Part shown: in pieces, positions 9,578 through 18,951 of the stretch
How the letters are laid out: each line of letters begins with the position of its first letter
Position numbering within the stretch: the stretch's first letter is position 1
DNA from: Steroidobacteraceae bacterium
GTDB taxonomy: Bacteria > Pseudomonadota > Gammaproteobacteria > Steroidobacterales > Steroidobacteraceae
NCBI GenBank assembly: GCA_025458865.1
Contig: JALORP010000005.1
Location: 1 to 64,000 of the forward strand
Length of the DNA: 64,000 nt
Direction: 5' to 3'
The notes under the pieces: model-generated
Told to the model about the DNA's origin: nothing
Databases searched by the model: none
What the model saw: the letters and a program-made list of their open reading frames with translations, nothing else
Program-made: the position numbers and the translations under genes

Positions 9578-10041
9578 GCGGCGAGGCGCCGCGCAACCTC
9601 GACGACGACGTCCGGAAGCCCGATTCGGTGCTGCTGCGCGGCCTGTTCGCCGTTCTCGGCGGGCTGTTCGTGGCGCTCGCGGTGGCCGGCCTGTTCCTGC
9701 CGGTCGTGCCGACCGTTCCCCTGCTCCTGGTCGCCGCCGCCTGCTTCGCGCGCTCCTCGCGGCGCATCTACCGCTGGCTGATGGAACACCAGCGCTACGG
9801 GCCCCACATCCGCGAGTGGCGCCACCATCGAAGTATTCCCTATCGCGCCAAGCGCCCCGCCCTGCTGCTGATGGCCGTGAGTTTCGGCGTGTCACTCTAT
9901 TTCCTGCCCAACTGGCCAGCACGCGTCTTCATGGCCCTGCTCGGCGTCGCGCTCGGCCTGTGGCTGTGGCGCCTGCCCTCGCGCGACGACCCGCGCCACC
10001 CGGGGAGTACAATTGAGAATCTACCCAGGAGCCCCGGATGA
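9574..10041 (+). CDS. DUF454 (YbaN-type) inner-membrane protein
   Basis: A 155-residue DUF454 membrane protein. The first hydrophobic stretch (about residues 21-50, with the family motif [21 protein letters not shown]) is followed by a basic loop ([14 protein letters not shown]) and two more membrane segments. E. coli YbaN belongs here; no function is established. It is sandwiched between DUF971 and ubiE with 4-bp overlaps at both ends, so it is co-translated with the ubiquinone genes. Confidence 0.85.
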   Translation: MSGEAPRNLDDDVRKPDSVLLRGLFAVLGGLFVALAVAGLFLPVVPTVPLLLVAAACFARSSRRIYRWLMEHQRYGPHIREWRHHRSIPYRAKRPALLLMAVSFGVSLYFLPNWPARVFMALLGVALGLWLWRLPSRDDPRHPGSTIENLPRSPG

Positions 10042-10799
10042 CCGCCCCCGCCGACAACCCGCCGCCCAAGGTCGACTTCGGCTACGAACAGGTCGCCGCC
10101 CAGGAGAAGGCCGGCCGCGTCCGAGGCGTCTTCGACTCGGTCGCCTCGAAGTACGACCTGATGAACGACCTGATGTCGGGCGGGATGCACCGCCTGTGGA
10201 AGCGCTTCACGCTGGGCCAGACGGGCTTGAGGCCCGGTCAGCGCGCGCTCGACGTCGCCGGCGGCACGGGCGACCTGGCGCTGGGCATGGCGCGCCAGGT
10301 CGGCCCTACCGGCAAGGTGATCCTCTCGGACATCAACTGGGAGATGCTCTCGCGCGGCCGCGACCGGCTGCTGGACGAAGGCCTCGCCGCGAGCATATCG
10401 GCCGTGCAGGCGAACGCCGAGCAGCTGCCCTTCGCGGACGCGAGCTTCGACTGCGTGACTATCGGCTTCGGCCTGAGGAACGTCACCGACAAGCCGAAGG
10501 CGCTCGCCTCCATGCGGCGGGTTCTGAAGCCCGGCGGACGCCTGCTGGTGCTCGAGTTCTCGCATCCCGTAGCGGGGCTCAAGCCGTTCTATGACCTGTA
10601 CTCCTTCAACGTGTTGCCGGCGCTCGGCAAGCTCGTCGCCGGCGACGCGGCGAGCTACCGCTACCTCGCCGAATCCATCCGCATGTTCCCCGATCAGCCG
10701 ACGCTCGCTGGGATGATGCGCGAGGCCGGTCTCGAGGACTGCCGCTGGCACAACCTCACCGGCGGCGTGGTCGCGCTGCACGTCGGCTGCGCGTACTGA
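10038..10799 (+). CDS. ubiE: Ubiquinone/menaquinone C-methyltransferase UbiE
   Basis: A 253-residue SAM-dependent methyltransferase performing C2 methylation of the quinone ring. SAM motif I is [12 protein letters not shown]; family signatures are [18 protein letters not shown] and the NVTDKPKAL segment. SD-like ccaggag precedes the ATG. It leads directly into ubiJ and ubiB, the same ubiE-ubiJ-ubiB order as E. coli, supporting a ubiquinone role. Confidence 0.95.
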   Translation: MTAPADNPPPKVDFGYEQVAAQEKAGRVRGVFDSVASKYDLMNDLMSGGMHRLWKRFTLGQTGLRPGQRALDVAGGTGDLALGMARQVGPTGKVILSDINWEMLSRGRDRLLDEGLAASISAVQANAEQLPFADASFDCVTIGFGLRNVTDKPKALASMRRVLKPGGRLLVLEFSHPVAGLKPFYDLYSFNVLPALGKLVAGDAASYRYLAESIRMFPDQPTLAGMMREAGLEDCRWHNLTGGVVALHVGCAY

Positions 10800-10801
10800 C
10801 C

Positions 10802-11410
10802 GTGGCCAGCGACCCGCTGCTCGAACCGCTGGCGGCGCTCCTGAACCGCAACCTCGCGGCGTCCGGCACCGCACGCAGCATCGCGGAGGGCCTCGAGGGC
10901 CGCTCGTTCGAGGTCCGCGTCACCGCCGCGCCGCTTCGAATCCGCTTCACGGCGGCCGGCGGGCGCATCGCCGTGGCCCCCGGCGGCGAGGACGAGCCGA
11001 CCGCCGCGATCGAAGGATCCCCGCTGACGCTCGCCACCCTGGCCGGCCCCGACGCGGGCGAGCGCATCCGCGCCGGTGGGCTGCGCGTCACGGGCGATGC
11101 CGAGACGGCGCAGTCCTTCCAGAAGCTCTTCGCGGCCGCGCGGCCGGACTTCGAGGAAGAGCTGTCCCGCGTCGTCGGCGACGCGCCGGCGCATCACCTC
11201 GCGCGGGCCGCCCGCGGCGCCCTCGCCTTCGGCCAGCGCACGCTCGACGCCTTCGCGCGCAACATGGCCGAATACCTCACGGAGGAAAGCCGCGATCTGC
11301 CGGCGAAGCCCGAGGTCGAGATGCTGCTCGAGGGCATAGACCGGCTGCGCGAGGATGTGGACCGTTTCGAGGCACGCCTCGCCCGGCTCGAGCGCGGGAC
11401 GCGCGCTTGA
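10802..11410 (+). CDS. ubiJ: UbiJ, SCP2-domain ubiquinone accessory factor
   Basis: A 202-residue UbiJ. The N-terminal SCP2-like lipid-binding domain covers about residues 10-110 (AAIEGSPLTLATLAG) and the C-terminal part ends in a predicted coiled coil (VEMLLEGIDRLREDVDRFEARLARLERG). UbiJ is thought to present the hydrophobic quinone precursor to the soluble Ubi complex. The start is GTG, 2 bp after ubiE, and its stop overlaps the TTG start of ubiB. Weakly conserved in sequence, so identity rests partly on position. Confidence 0.88.
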   Translation: MASDPLLEPLAALLNRNLAASGTARSIAEGLEGRSFEVRVTAAPLRIRFTAAGGRIAVAPGGEDEPTAAIEGSPLTLATLAGPDAGERIRAGGLRVTGDAETAQSFQKLFAAARPDFEEELSRVVGDAPAHHLARAARGALAFGQRTLDAFARNMAEYLTEESRDLPAKPEVEMLLEGIDRLREDVDRFEARLARLERGTRA

Positions 11411-13059
11411 TCTCCCTTTCCGTCGCGCGGCGCCTGATCGGCATCCAGCGGGTGCTCGTGCGCCACGGGCTCGACGAGTACGTGCGCGCCACGCACCTGT
11501 ACCGCCCAATCCGGTTCCTGTTCTACCTCTCGCCCTGGACCTGGTTCATGCGCAGCCAGGGCGCGAACCGTGCGGAGAAGCTCCGGCTCGCGCTCGAGGA
11601 GCTGGGACCCATCTTCATCAAGTTCGGGCAGGCGCTGTCCACCCGCCGCGACCTCCTGCCGCGCGACATCGCCGACGAGCTGGCGAAGCTGCAGGACCGC
11701 GTGCCGCCGTTCAGCGGCGCGGCCGCCCGTGTGCAGGTCGAGCGCGCCCTCGGCCGGCCGGTGGGCGAGCTGTTCGCGAGCTTCGACGAGAACCCGCTCG
11801 CCGCTGCCTCGATCGCGCAGGTGCACGCGGCGACGCTCGCCGACGGCCGCGAGGTCGTCGTCAAGGTGCTTCGCCCCGGCATGCGCGAGGCGATCGGCCG
11901 TGACCTCGAGGTGCTGTACGCGCTCGCGCGCCTCGCGAAGCGCTACTGGACCGAGTCGAGCCGGCTGCGCCCGCTGGAGGTCGTGTCCGAGTACGAGAAG
12001 ACCATCACGGACGAGCTCGACCTGCTGCGCGAGGCCGGCAACGCCTCGCAGCTGCGGCGCAACTTCGCGGGCAGCCCGCTGCTGCACGTTCCCGAGGTGC
12101 ACTGGGACCTGTGCCGGCGCGACGTCATGGTGATGGAGCGCATCCGCGGCGTGCCGATTTCGGACGTGGAGCGCCTGCGCGAGCTCGGCACGGACATCAA
12201 GAAGCTCTCCGAGAACGGCGTGACGATCTTCTTCACGCAGGTGTTCCGGCACAACTTCTTCCACGCCGACATGCATCCGGGCAACATCTTCGTGGACGTC
12301 GCGGACCCCGCGAATCCGAAGTACGCGGCCGTGGACTTCGGCATCGTCGCCTCGCTCGAGGAACGCGACCAGTACTACCTCGCCGCCAATTTCCTCGCCT
12401 TCTTCGACCGTGACTGGCGGCGCATCGCCGAGCTGCACCTGGAGAGCGGCTGGATTCCGCCGAATGCGCGCGTCGGCGAGCTGACGAGCGCGGTCCGCAC
12501 CGTCTGCGAGCCAATCTTCAACAAGCCGCTCGGCGAGATCTCCTTCGGCATCGTGCTGCTCCGGCTGTTCGAGGTCGCGCGACGCTTCGAGATGCCCGTC
12601 CAACCGCAGCTCATCCTGCTGCAGAAGACGCTGCTCAACATCGAGGGCCTCGGCCGGCAGCTCTATCCAGAGCTGGACCTGTTCAAGACGGCGCGGCCCA
12701 TCCTGCGGGACTGGATGGCCGAGCGCATCGGCCCGGAGGCCTTCGCGAAGGGCCTCAAGGACCACTGGCCGGACCTCGCCGAGGCGCTCAAGATGGCCCC
12801 GGTCGTGCTGCAACGCGCCGTGCGGCGCGCCTACGAGGACGACTTCCGGGTGCGCACGGAATCCGCCTCGGTGGAAGCGCTGCGCGAGGAGCTGCGGGAC
12901 GGCCAGGCGCGGCGCAACGCGGTGCTGGCCGGCGGCGCATCCTTCCTGGGCGGCGTGCTGTGGCTGGCGCTTTCGACCGCGCCGGCCTGGGTCGGCTGGA
13001 CGCTGCTGGGCGCGGGCGGCGCGCTCATGCTCTCCCGCCTCGCCGGCGGACGCGCCTAG
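11407..13059 (+). CDS. ubiB: UbiB, atypical kinase/ATPase for ubiquinone synthesis
   Basis: A 550-residue UbiB of the COQ8/ADCK family, a membrane-associated ATPase needed for ubiquinone synthesis. The family KxGQ motif is KFGQ at residues 72-75 in FIKFGQALSTRRDLLP. The alanine-rich loop is AAASIAQVHAA near residue 132, followed by VVVKVLRPGM. Kinase-like HNFFHADMHPGNIF and VDFGIV motifs follow. Two C-terminal hydrophobic stretches end the protein. The start is a TTG overlapping the ubiJ stop. A 12-bp hairpin lies just downstream. Confidence 0.95.
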   Translation: MISLSVARRLIGIQRVLVRHGLDEYVRATHLYRPIRFLFYLSPWTWFMRSQGANRAEKLRLALEELGPIFIKFGQALSTRRDLLPRDIADELAKLQDRVPPFSGAAARVQVERALGRPVGELFASFDENPLAAASIAQVHAATLADGREVVVKVLRPGMREAIGRDLEVLYALARLAKRYWTESSRLRPLEVVSEYEKTITDELDLLREAGNASQLRRNFAGSPLLHVPEVHWDLCRRDVMVMERIRGVPISDVERLRELGTDIKKLSENGVTIFFTQVFRHNFFHADMHPGNIFVDVADPANPKYAAVDFGIVASLEERDQYYLAANFLAFFDRDWRRIAELHLESGWIPPNARVGELTSAVRTVCEPIFNKPLGEISFGIVLLRLFEVARRFEMPVQPQLILLQKTLLNIEGLGRQLYPELDLFKTARPILRDWMAERIGPEAFAKGLKDHWPDLAEALKMAPVVLQRAVRRAYEDDFRVRTESASVEALREELRDGQARRNAVLAGGASFLGGVLWLALSTAPAWVGWTLLGAGGALMLSRLAGGRA

Positions 13060-13071
13060 ACCGGATGCCGC

Positions 13072-13099
13072 GCCTGCAGCCGGCATCCCGGCTGCAGGC
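13072..13099. terminator. 12-bp GC hairpin between convergent ubiB and an S9 peptidase
   Basis: A perfect inverted repeat gcctgcagccgg / ccggctgcaggc with a catc loop lies in the 54-bp gap between two convergent genes. No T-tract follows on either side, so it may act as a bidirectional weak terminator or as an mRNA 3'-end stabiliser. Confidence 0.55.
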
Positions 13100-13113
13100 C
13101 GCACCGACGCCGT

Positions 13114-15045
13114 TCAGCGAGCCAGGATGCGGTCCCGGAGGAACAGGGCCACGGCCTCGGTCATGGCGTCGCGGTTCTCCTTGCGCGCGAAGCCGTGTCC
13201 CTCGTTGCGCGCCAGCATGAACCACGGCGCGGCGCCGTTGGCCCGCGCCGCCGCAACCAGCTGCTCGGCCTCGGAGGCCGGCACGCGCGGGTCGTTGGCG
13301 CCGTGGATGACGAAGAACGGGCGGTCGATCCTCGCGGCGCGGCGCAGCGGCGACAGCCGCTCCATCTCCGCACGCATCGCGGGGTCGCGCTCGTCGCCGT
13401 ACTCGACGCGCCGCAGGTCGCGGCGATACTCCGCGGTGTTCTCGAGGAAGGTGATGAAGTCGGAGATGCCGACGATCGACACCCCGCCGGCGAGCTTCTC
13501 CGGGAACGTGGTCATCGCGGCGTTGACCATGTAGCCGCCGTAGGAACCGCCGTAGACGACGATGCGCGAGGCGTCGTACTCCGGGTTGGCCCGGATCCAG
13601 TCCACCAGCGCCTCGAGGTCGCGCACCGAATGCTCGCGCTTCATGCCGTTGTCGAGCGAGACGAAGGTCTTGCCGAAACCGCTCGAGCCGCGCACGTTCG
13701 GCCCGAACACCGCGAAGCCGAGCTCGTTCACCCAGTGCTGCCGGACCGGCGAGAACATCGGCCGGAACTGCGCCTCGGGTCCGCCGTGGATGTCGATGAT
13801 CACCGGGTGCGGCCCGGGGCCGGCGGGCTTCTGCACGAAGGACGTGATCTCGAGACCGTCGAAACTCGGCAGCCGGACGAGGCCGGCGTCCACGAAGCGT
13901 GACTTGTCGAGTCCGCCGACCTCGGAGTCGGTCCACTGCTCGAGCCGGTTCGCCCTCAGGTCGTAGACGTAGACGTCCGCCGGCGACACCGCGCGGGTCA
14001 GCGTGAAGGCGAAGCGGCGGCCGTCCGGCGAGAAACGCCCGCCGCCTGTGACGCCGGTCGGCAGTCCCTCGATCGGGCGCACCCGGCCCCGGCGCGTGTC
14101 GAGCAGGTAGGCGCGGCTGATGCCGGCCTCGTTGACGAAGTAGACCAGCTGCCGGCCGTCCGGCGAGAGGTCGAAGTCGCTCACGTCCCAGTCGAGCCCG
14201 GGCGTGAGGAGGGCCTGCTCGCCGGACGCGAGGTCGAAGCGCACCAGGCGGCCGAACTCCGAGTCCTCGTCCGAAACGGCGTACAGCGTCTGGCCATCCG
14301 GCGCGAGGCGGGCCGCCCCATAGGCGATCGGGCCCTTGCCGGGATTGACCTGCGACAGGTCCCCGGTTTCCAGGTCGAGCAGGTGCAGCGTGCTCTCCGT
14401 GATGGAGACGTAGCGGGCGACCACGAGCCGCCGGCCGTCGCGCGACCAGTCCACGACGCCCCACGCGCCCTCCTCGTCCAGGACCACGCGCGCGTCGCCC
14501 AGGCGGCCGGCTTCCGCCACCCGCAGCTGGTAGCGGCTGGTGCCCTCGGGCGTATGCGCGTAGGCAAGGCGCCGCCCATCCGCCGACCAGAGGGCGCCGC
14601 GGTTCAGGCTCCGGCGCCCATCGGTCAGCCGCGTGGCCTGGCCGGTGGCGAGGTCGAGGTAGTAGAGCTGGTCGTACTCGTCGCCGCCCTGGTCCTTCTC
14701 GAACACCAGCCCGGCGCCGCCCGGCTGCGACGCGGCGTTGGCGACCGGCTCGCTGAAGAACGTCACCTGGCGGCGCATGCCGAGCGGCTGGTCCACGCGG
14801 TGCAGCTGGGCCGTTTCGCCGAAGCGGGTGGCGATGAGCAGCGAGCGGCCGTCCGGCATCCAGTCCGCGAACGAGGCGCCGCGGGCTTCCTGGTACTGGC
14901 GCAGCGATTCGCGCAGCTCCGCCGAGGCCTCCGGGATGTTCTCGAGCACGAGCGCGCCGCGCTCGATCCGCTCCTGGGCCTGCAACGGTGGCGTGGCGAG
15001 GAGGGCGCCTGACAGGACGACGACGACGGCGAAGTAACGGGTCAT
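13114..15045 (-). CDS. Exported S9 family (prolyl oligopeptidase-type) peptidase
   Basis: A 643-residue serine peptidase with a signal peptide (MTRYFAVVVVLSGALLATPP, cleavage near LQAQ). An N-terminal beta-propeller covers about residues 40-380, with repeated WSxDGRRL/SPDGRxL motifs, followed by an alpha/beta-hydrolase domain. The triad is visible: Ser501 in GGSYGGYM, Asp585 in GANDPRVP and His617 in EGHGF. These enzymes trim short peptides in the periplasm, resembling dipeptidyl/acylaminoacyl peptidases. The start at 15045 places Met just before the signal peptide; the open frame upstream adds an unlikely basic stretch. Paralogous to the next gene upstream on the same strand. Confidence 0.9.
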   Translation of the reverse strand: MTRYFAVVVVLSGALLATPPLQAQERIERGALVLENIPEASAELRESLRQYQEARGASFADWMPDGRSLLIATRFGETAQLHRVDQPLGMRRQVTFFSEPVANAASQPGGAGLVFEKDQGGDEYDQLYYLDLATGQATRLTDGRRSLNRGALWSADGRRLAYAHTPEGTSRYQLRVAEAGRLGDARVVLDEEGAWGVVDWSRDGRRLVVARYVSITESTLHLLDLETGDLSQVNPGKGPIAYGAARLAPDGQTLYAVSDEDSEFGRLVRFDLASGEQALLTPGLDWDVSDFDLSPDGRQLVYFVNEAGISRAYLLDTRRGRVRPIEGLPTGVTGGGRFSPDGRRFAFTLTRAVSPADVYVYDLRANRLEQWTDSEVGGLDKSRFVDAGLVRLPSFDGLEITSFVQKPAGPGPHPVIIDIHGGPEAQFRPMFSPVRQHWVNELGFAVFGPNVRGSSGFGKTFVSLDNGMKREHSVRDLEALVDWIRANPEYDASRIVVYGGSYGGYMVNAAMTTFPEKLAGGVSIVGISDFITFLENTAEYRRDLRRVEYGDERDPAMRAEMERLSPLRRAARIDRPFFVIHGANDPRVPASEAEQLVAAARANGAAPWFMLARNEGHGFARKENRDAMTEAVALFLRDRILAR

Positions 15046-15089
15046 GGAGAGCCTGGCTCCGTTCACGGGGAAACGGCGCCGATGATACG

Positions 15090-15121
15090 AAAAACGGGGG
15101 CGCACCGCCGGTGCGCCCCCG
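15090..15121 (-). terminator. Intrinsic terminator of the 899-aa peptidase gene
   Basis: On the minus strand a perfect 12-bp stem (cgggggcgcacc / ggtgcgcccccg, 3-nt loop, 15095-15121) is followed by five T residues (15094-15090). It lies 22 bp beyond the stop codon at 15143 and before the next peptidase start. Confidence 0.85.
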
Positions 15122-15142
15122 CGAATCGTCGGGCCGGGAGGC

Positions 15143-17842
15143 TCAGGGCTGCAGTTCGGCTGTCACCGCCGCGCCGTTCATCCGCGGCACCACCGAGGAG
15201 GTCCTGGCGACCCGGCAGCACTCCTTCGCGATCCACAGCGTCGTCTTCTGACCGTCCTCGGGCGCCAGCAGCTCGACCTTCCAGGCGTCGAAGGAGCCGG
15301 CAGGCACGGTGACCGTCTCGCTGCCGGCCACGCTGAGCTGCATTACGCGGACCTTCTGCGACTGAACGTCGAAATTGCGGTAGGACGTGGTGTAGCCCTC
15401 GGCGAGCGGCAGCATGGCGACCACCTGCGGGGAGCCGGGGCCGTCGGCGAACAGCTCGCCGCCGAGTTCCACGTCGATCGGCTTGGGCTCGCCGCCCATC
15501 GCCATCTGGCCGACCGCACGGCCATCCTTCACCTCGTAGGAAATCGACACCGGGCCCTGCGCGAGGCTGCGCTTCCTGACCGTGAGCGTCGCGGCGTCGA
15601 GGACCACCGTGTCGGTCGCCTCGCCCATGGGCGAGCGCGAACGGTCGGTGATCGTGATGCTGTCGCCGTCGCGCGCGATCTCCGTGGCCAGGCCCATCTG
15701 AATGGTCTGCGGGCCGAGCGCGATGCTGACGGCGTAGCTCGACGCGCCCGGCTTGAGCTCGCGCGCCGTCTTCGGCACGCCGACCGCGGCCGCATCCACG
15801 GCCTTCTGCAGCGTGACCGTCCTCGGGTCCACCGTGATCTCGCCGAGCCGCTTCTCGACGTCGGGCGGCATCTCGGGCTGGTGGCGGCCCTGCAGGTGCT
15901 TGGCGAGGAACTTCTCGGCCGCCGCCATCATGGCCATGTTGTTCACCGGCCGCGCGAAGCCGTGGCCCTCGTCGGGCGCCACGATGTACTCGACCGGGAA
16001 GTTGCGGTCGCGCAGCGCGATCACGATCTGGTCCGACTCGGCCTTCTTGACGCGCGGGTCGTTCGCGCCCTGCACCACGAGCAGCGGCGTCTTGATCTTC
16101 GCCGCGCTGTTGAGCGGCGACTGGCGCTCGAGCTGCGCCCTGCCCTCCGGCGTGTTCGGATCGCCCATGCGCGTGTGGAAGATCACCCGGCCCGCCTCCC
16201 AGTACGGCGGGATCGAGTCGAGCAGGGTGATCAGGTTCGACGGCGCGACGATGGCGACGCCCGCGGCGTACACGTCCGGCGTGAAGGCGACGCCCGCGAG
16301 CGTCGCGTAGCCGCCGTAGGAACCGCCCATGATGCCGACGCGCTTCGCGTCGACGATGCCTTCCTTCACGAGGTGCTTCACGCCCCAGGTGAGGTCGTCC
16401 TGCATCAGGTCGCCCCACTGCCCGTTGCCGGCGTTCAGGAACTTCTTCCCGAAGCCGGTCGAGGAGCGGAAGTTCGGCTGCAGCACCGCGTAGCCGCGAT
16501 TCGCGAGGAACTGCGGGTAGGAGCTGTAGCCCCAGTTGTCGCGCGCCCAGGGGCCGCCGTGCGGGAACACGATGAGCGGCAGGTTCTTCGCGGGCACGCC
16601 CTTCGGCAGCGTGAGGTAGGCCGGGATCTCGAGGCCGTCCGAAGAGGTATAAGTGATCGAGGTCATCGAGGCGAGGTGCTCGCGCGGCAGGCGCTCGCGG
16701 ATGCGGTACTGCCGCTCGAGCGTCTTCCGGTCGCGGTCGAACAGGTACGTGGTGCCGGGCTCGACGTCGCTGCGCGCGCTGACGATCCACCGGCGCTCGT
16801 CACGGGTCGCGGCGCCGAAGGCGATCTCGCTGACGGGCAGCTGTCCCCGGAGCCATTCGTAGTCGGCCTTGAAGGCCGCGTCGCGCCAGTAGTACCGCGT
16901 CCGGTCGTCGACATAGGCCGTGCCCACGAGCTCATCGGTCACGTCCGAGAAGATCGCCGACCCGAAGTCCACGCGGCCCTCGGGATCCGACTCGACCAGC
17001 TCCTCCTTGCCCGTGGCCGGGTCGAACAGCACGAGGCGCGTCAGGTCGACGTCGCCCTTGTTGGTTTCCATGTAGACGCGCTTGCCGTCCTTGTGGAAGC
17101 GCGTCGGGCCGCAGGATTCGAGCACGCTGCAGCTGTAGACCTGGGTGAACCCCTCGGCGTCCACACGCAGGACCTCGGTGTCGCCCTTGTCGGTGAGGCG
17201 CAGCGCGAGGCGCAGGCGGTCCTCGAGGTCGAAGACCCAGCCGGCGATGCGCTCCGTGTTCTGCCTCAGCAGGGTGCGCTCGCCCGTCGAGATCCGCACC
17301 TGGTAGACGTCGTGCCAGGCTGCGTCGCGGTCGTTCAGGCCCACGAGGATGAGGTCCGGGTCACGCTTGGAGACCTGGTAGATGAACGCGCGCACGCCCT
17401 TCGCGTCCGTCAGATTGCGCGCCGCGGGCACCTTGCTGCCCTCGGCCGGGGGTGCGGCCGGGTCGACCGCATAGACGTTGAAGTTCTCGTCGCCACCCTG
17501 GTCCTGGACGAACAGCACGTACTTCGAGTCGCGGCTCCAGAAGTAAGCGGGGATCGGCCGCTTGGTGTCGGCCGTGACCGGCCGCGCCGCATCGAAGGGC
17601 TCGCCGGCTTTCTTGATCCACACGTTGCGGGTGCCGTCGAGCGGCTTGATGAAGCTGATGTACTGGCCGTCGGGCGAGATCTGGGCGCCGGAGATCTCCG
17701 GGTCGCCGAAGAAGATCTCCCGGTCGATCAGCGGCGGCAGCCCGGCCCTGGCGGGGCCCGCGGCCGCCAGCGCGGCGAGCGCCATTAAGAGCAGCAGCGC
17801 GAGGCGGTACCCCGCGTAGAAGCGAGACGAGGCGCGATCCAT
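15143..17842 (-). CDS. Exported S9 family peptidase with extra C-terminal domain
   Basis: An 899-residue secreted S9 peptidase. A signal peptide (residues 1-33, ending PARAG) is followed by a beta-propeller and a hydrolase domain with Ser508 (GGSYGGYA), Asp595 (GANDPRVK) and His627 (EGHGF). After the hydrolase ends near residue 660 there are about 230 more residues rich in beta-strand pattern ([13 protein letters not shown]... [12 protein letters not shown]), an appended domain of unknown role with a DUF3108-like feel. Ordinary S9C peptidases are about 650-700 residues, so this tail is notable. It ends at an intrinsic terminator, so it is separately transcribed from the neighbouring S9 gene. 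Confidence 0.88.
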   Translation of the reverse strand: MDRASSRFYAGYRLALLLLMALAALAAAGPARAGLPPLIDREIFFGDPEISGAQISPDGQYISFIKPLDGTRNVWIKKAGEPFDAARPVTADTKRPIPAYFWSRDSKYVLFVQDQGGDENFNVYAVDPAAPPAEGSKVPAARNLTDAKGVRAFIYQVSKRDPDLILVGLNDRDAAWHDVYQVRISTGERTLLRQNTERIAGWVFDLEDRLRLALRLTDKGDTEVLRVDAEGFTQVYSCSVLESCGPTRFHKDGKRVYMETNKGDVDLTRLVLFDPATGKEELVESDPEGRVDFGSAIFSDVTDELVGTAYVDDRTRYYWRDAAFKADYEWLRGQLPVSEIAFGAATRDERRWIVSARSDVEPGTTYLFDRDRKTLERQYRIRERLPREHLASMTSITYTSSDGLEIPAYLTLPKGVPAKNLPLIVFPHGGPWARDNWGYSSYPQFLANRGYAVLQPNFRSSTGFGKKFLNAGNGQWGDLMQDDLTWGVKHLVKEGIVDAKRVGIMGGSYGGYATLAGVAFTPDVYAAGVAIVAPSNLITLLDSIPPYWEAGRVIFHTRMGDPNTPEGRAQLERQSPLNSAAKIKTPLLVVQGANDPRVKKAESDQIVIALRDRNFPVEYIVAPDEGHGFARPVNNMAMMAAAEKFLAKHLQGRHQPEMPPDVEKRLGEITVDPRTVTLQKAVDAAAVGVPKTARELKPGASSYAVSIALGPQTIQMGLATEIARDGDSITITDRSRSPMGEATDTVVLDAATLTVRKRSLAQGPVSISYEVKDGRAVGQMAMGGEPKPIDVELGGELFADGPGSPQVVAMLPLAEGYTTSYRNFDVQSQKVRVMQLSVAGSETVTVPAGSFDAWKVELLAPEDGQKTTLWIAKECCRVARTSSVVPRMNGAAVTAELQP

Positions 17843-17926
17843 GTGATGGCTCTCCCTGAGCTGCGCAACGCGGCGGAACGCCGCTCCGGCCGCACATGGT
17901 AGCCGATGCCCCGCCCGCTGGAGCGC

Positions 17927-18634
17927 TCAGGCCTGCTTCAGCGCCACCCAGGTCGCCTCGGCACAGGCCACCAGTTCGCCCCCGGGACCAAAGACGGCGG
18001 TCCCCGTCCGGTGCTTGCGACCCTCACTCGCGACCGGCCAGCCGACCACCACGCAGGGTCCGCCTGCCGGCAGCGGACGCTCGATCCGGACCGCGAGCTC
18101 ACCCAGCAGCGCGAGGGCACCGCCCAGCGGGGCGGCGAAGAATCCTGGACAGTCCAGCGCGGACCACAGGAATTCGGGCCGGACGCGGCCCGCCCCATCC
18201 GCAAGTGATTCATCCGGCGTCCAGGGGGCGGCAACCATCGCCCGCCCGGTCACCTCGCCGGCGAAGATCCGAAGTCCGTCGCCCGGCGCCCGCTGCGGCC
18301 CGCAGACGAAGCAGGTCGGCAGCGGATGATGAACGAGACCGGTGCAGCGACGGGAAGCGTCCACCGCCTCCGCGTACGAGGGCGGCACCGGCGGCACCGG
18401 CGTCACCTCTGCGGGCCGCGCCTCGGCGACCGCGCGCTCACCGTCGAGCAGCTGCCAGCGATTGCGCTGCGGGTCCTCGCGCAGGATCAGGGTCGTCGCG
18501 AGCGGCGGCGGCGCGAGCAGGCGCACCGCCACCGGCAGGCCGAGCTCCACGGCGATCCGGCCGCAGACGTAGCCGCCGTTGCCGGACTCCGGCGGGCCTC
18601 GGAAGCGCGGCTCGATGACGATGGCCGCGCTCAT
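17927..18634 (-). CDS. Thioesterase-like (hotdog fold) protein
   Basis: A 235-residue protein whose sequence pattern fits a double-hotdog thioesterase-like family. The N-terminus PRFRGPPESGNGGYVCG is a recurring motif in that family, and a central HHPLPTCFVCGP segment may bind metal. No substrate can be assigned. Its ATG overlaps the stop of the DUF2007 gene upstream, placing it last in a run that begins with the trp operon. Confidence 0.6.
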   Translation of the reverse strand: MSAAIVIEPRFRGPPESGNGGYVCGRIAVELGLPVAVRLLAPPPLATTLILREDPQRNRWQLLDGERAVAEARPAEVTPVPPVPPSYAEAVDASRRCTGLVHHPLPTCFVCGPQRAPGDGLRIFAGEVTGRAMVAAPWTPDESLADGAGRVRPEFLWSALDCPGFFAAPLGGALALLGELAVRIERPLPAGGPCVVVGWPVASEGRKHRTGTAVFGPGGELVACAEATWVALKQA

Positions 18635-18951
18635 CCCGTCGCATCCGGCCGGACGTGGCCGCACTTCCAGCACTCGCCGAACTGCCCCTCGACGCGCTCG
18701 CCGCAGCCGGTGCAGGTCCACTCGGGCTCCTCGAGGCCGTGGCTGTGCAGCTCGAGCTCGATGAGCTCCTGGGCCCGGTCGAATTCCAGCTCGGCGACCC
18801 ACAGCTCGGGCCACGCCTCGAGGAACGGGATCTCGCCGACCGCGCCACCGAGCCGCTCGTTGCGCAGTTCCGTGCGGATGCCCTCCGACTGCAGCAGGTT
18901 GCGGACGTGGACCACCTGCACGAGCGACTCCGCGGTGTAGACGCGCTTCAC
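18631..18951 (-). CDS. DUF2007 protein with C-terminal zinc ribbon
   Basis: A 106-residue protein. The N-terminal half (MKRVYTAESLVQVVHVRNLL to the LEF block) is the DUF2007 putative signal-transducing domain related to PII-like folds. The C-terminal 35 residues form a CxxC...CxxC zinc ribbon (CTGCGERVEGQFGECWKCG). Overlaps its neighbours by 4 bp on both sides (phospholipase-D lipoprotein upstream, thioesterase-like protein downstream). Role unknown. Confidence 0.8.
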   Translation of the reverse strand: MKRVYTAESLVQVVHVRNLLQSEGIRTELRNERLGGAVGEIPFLEAWPELWVAELEFDRAQELIELELHSHGLEEPEWTCTGCGERVEGQFGECWKCGHVRPDATG

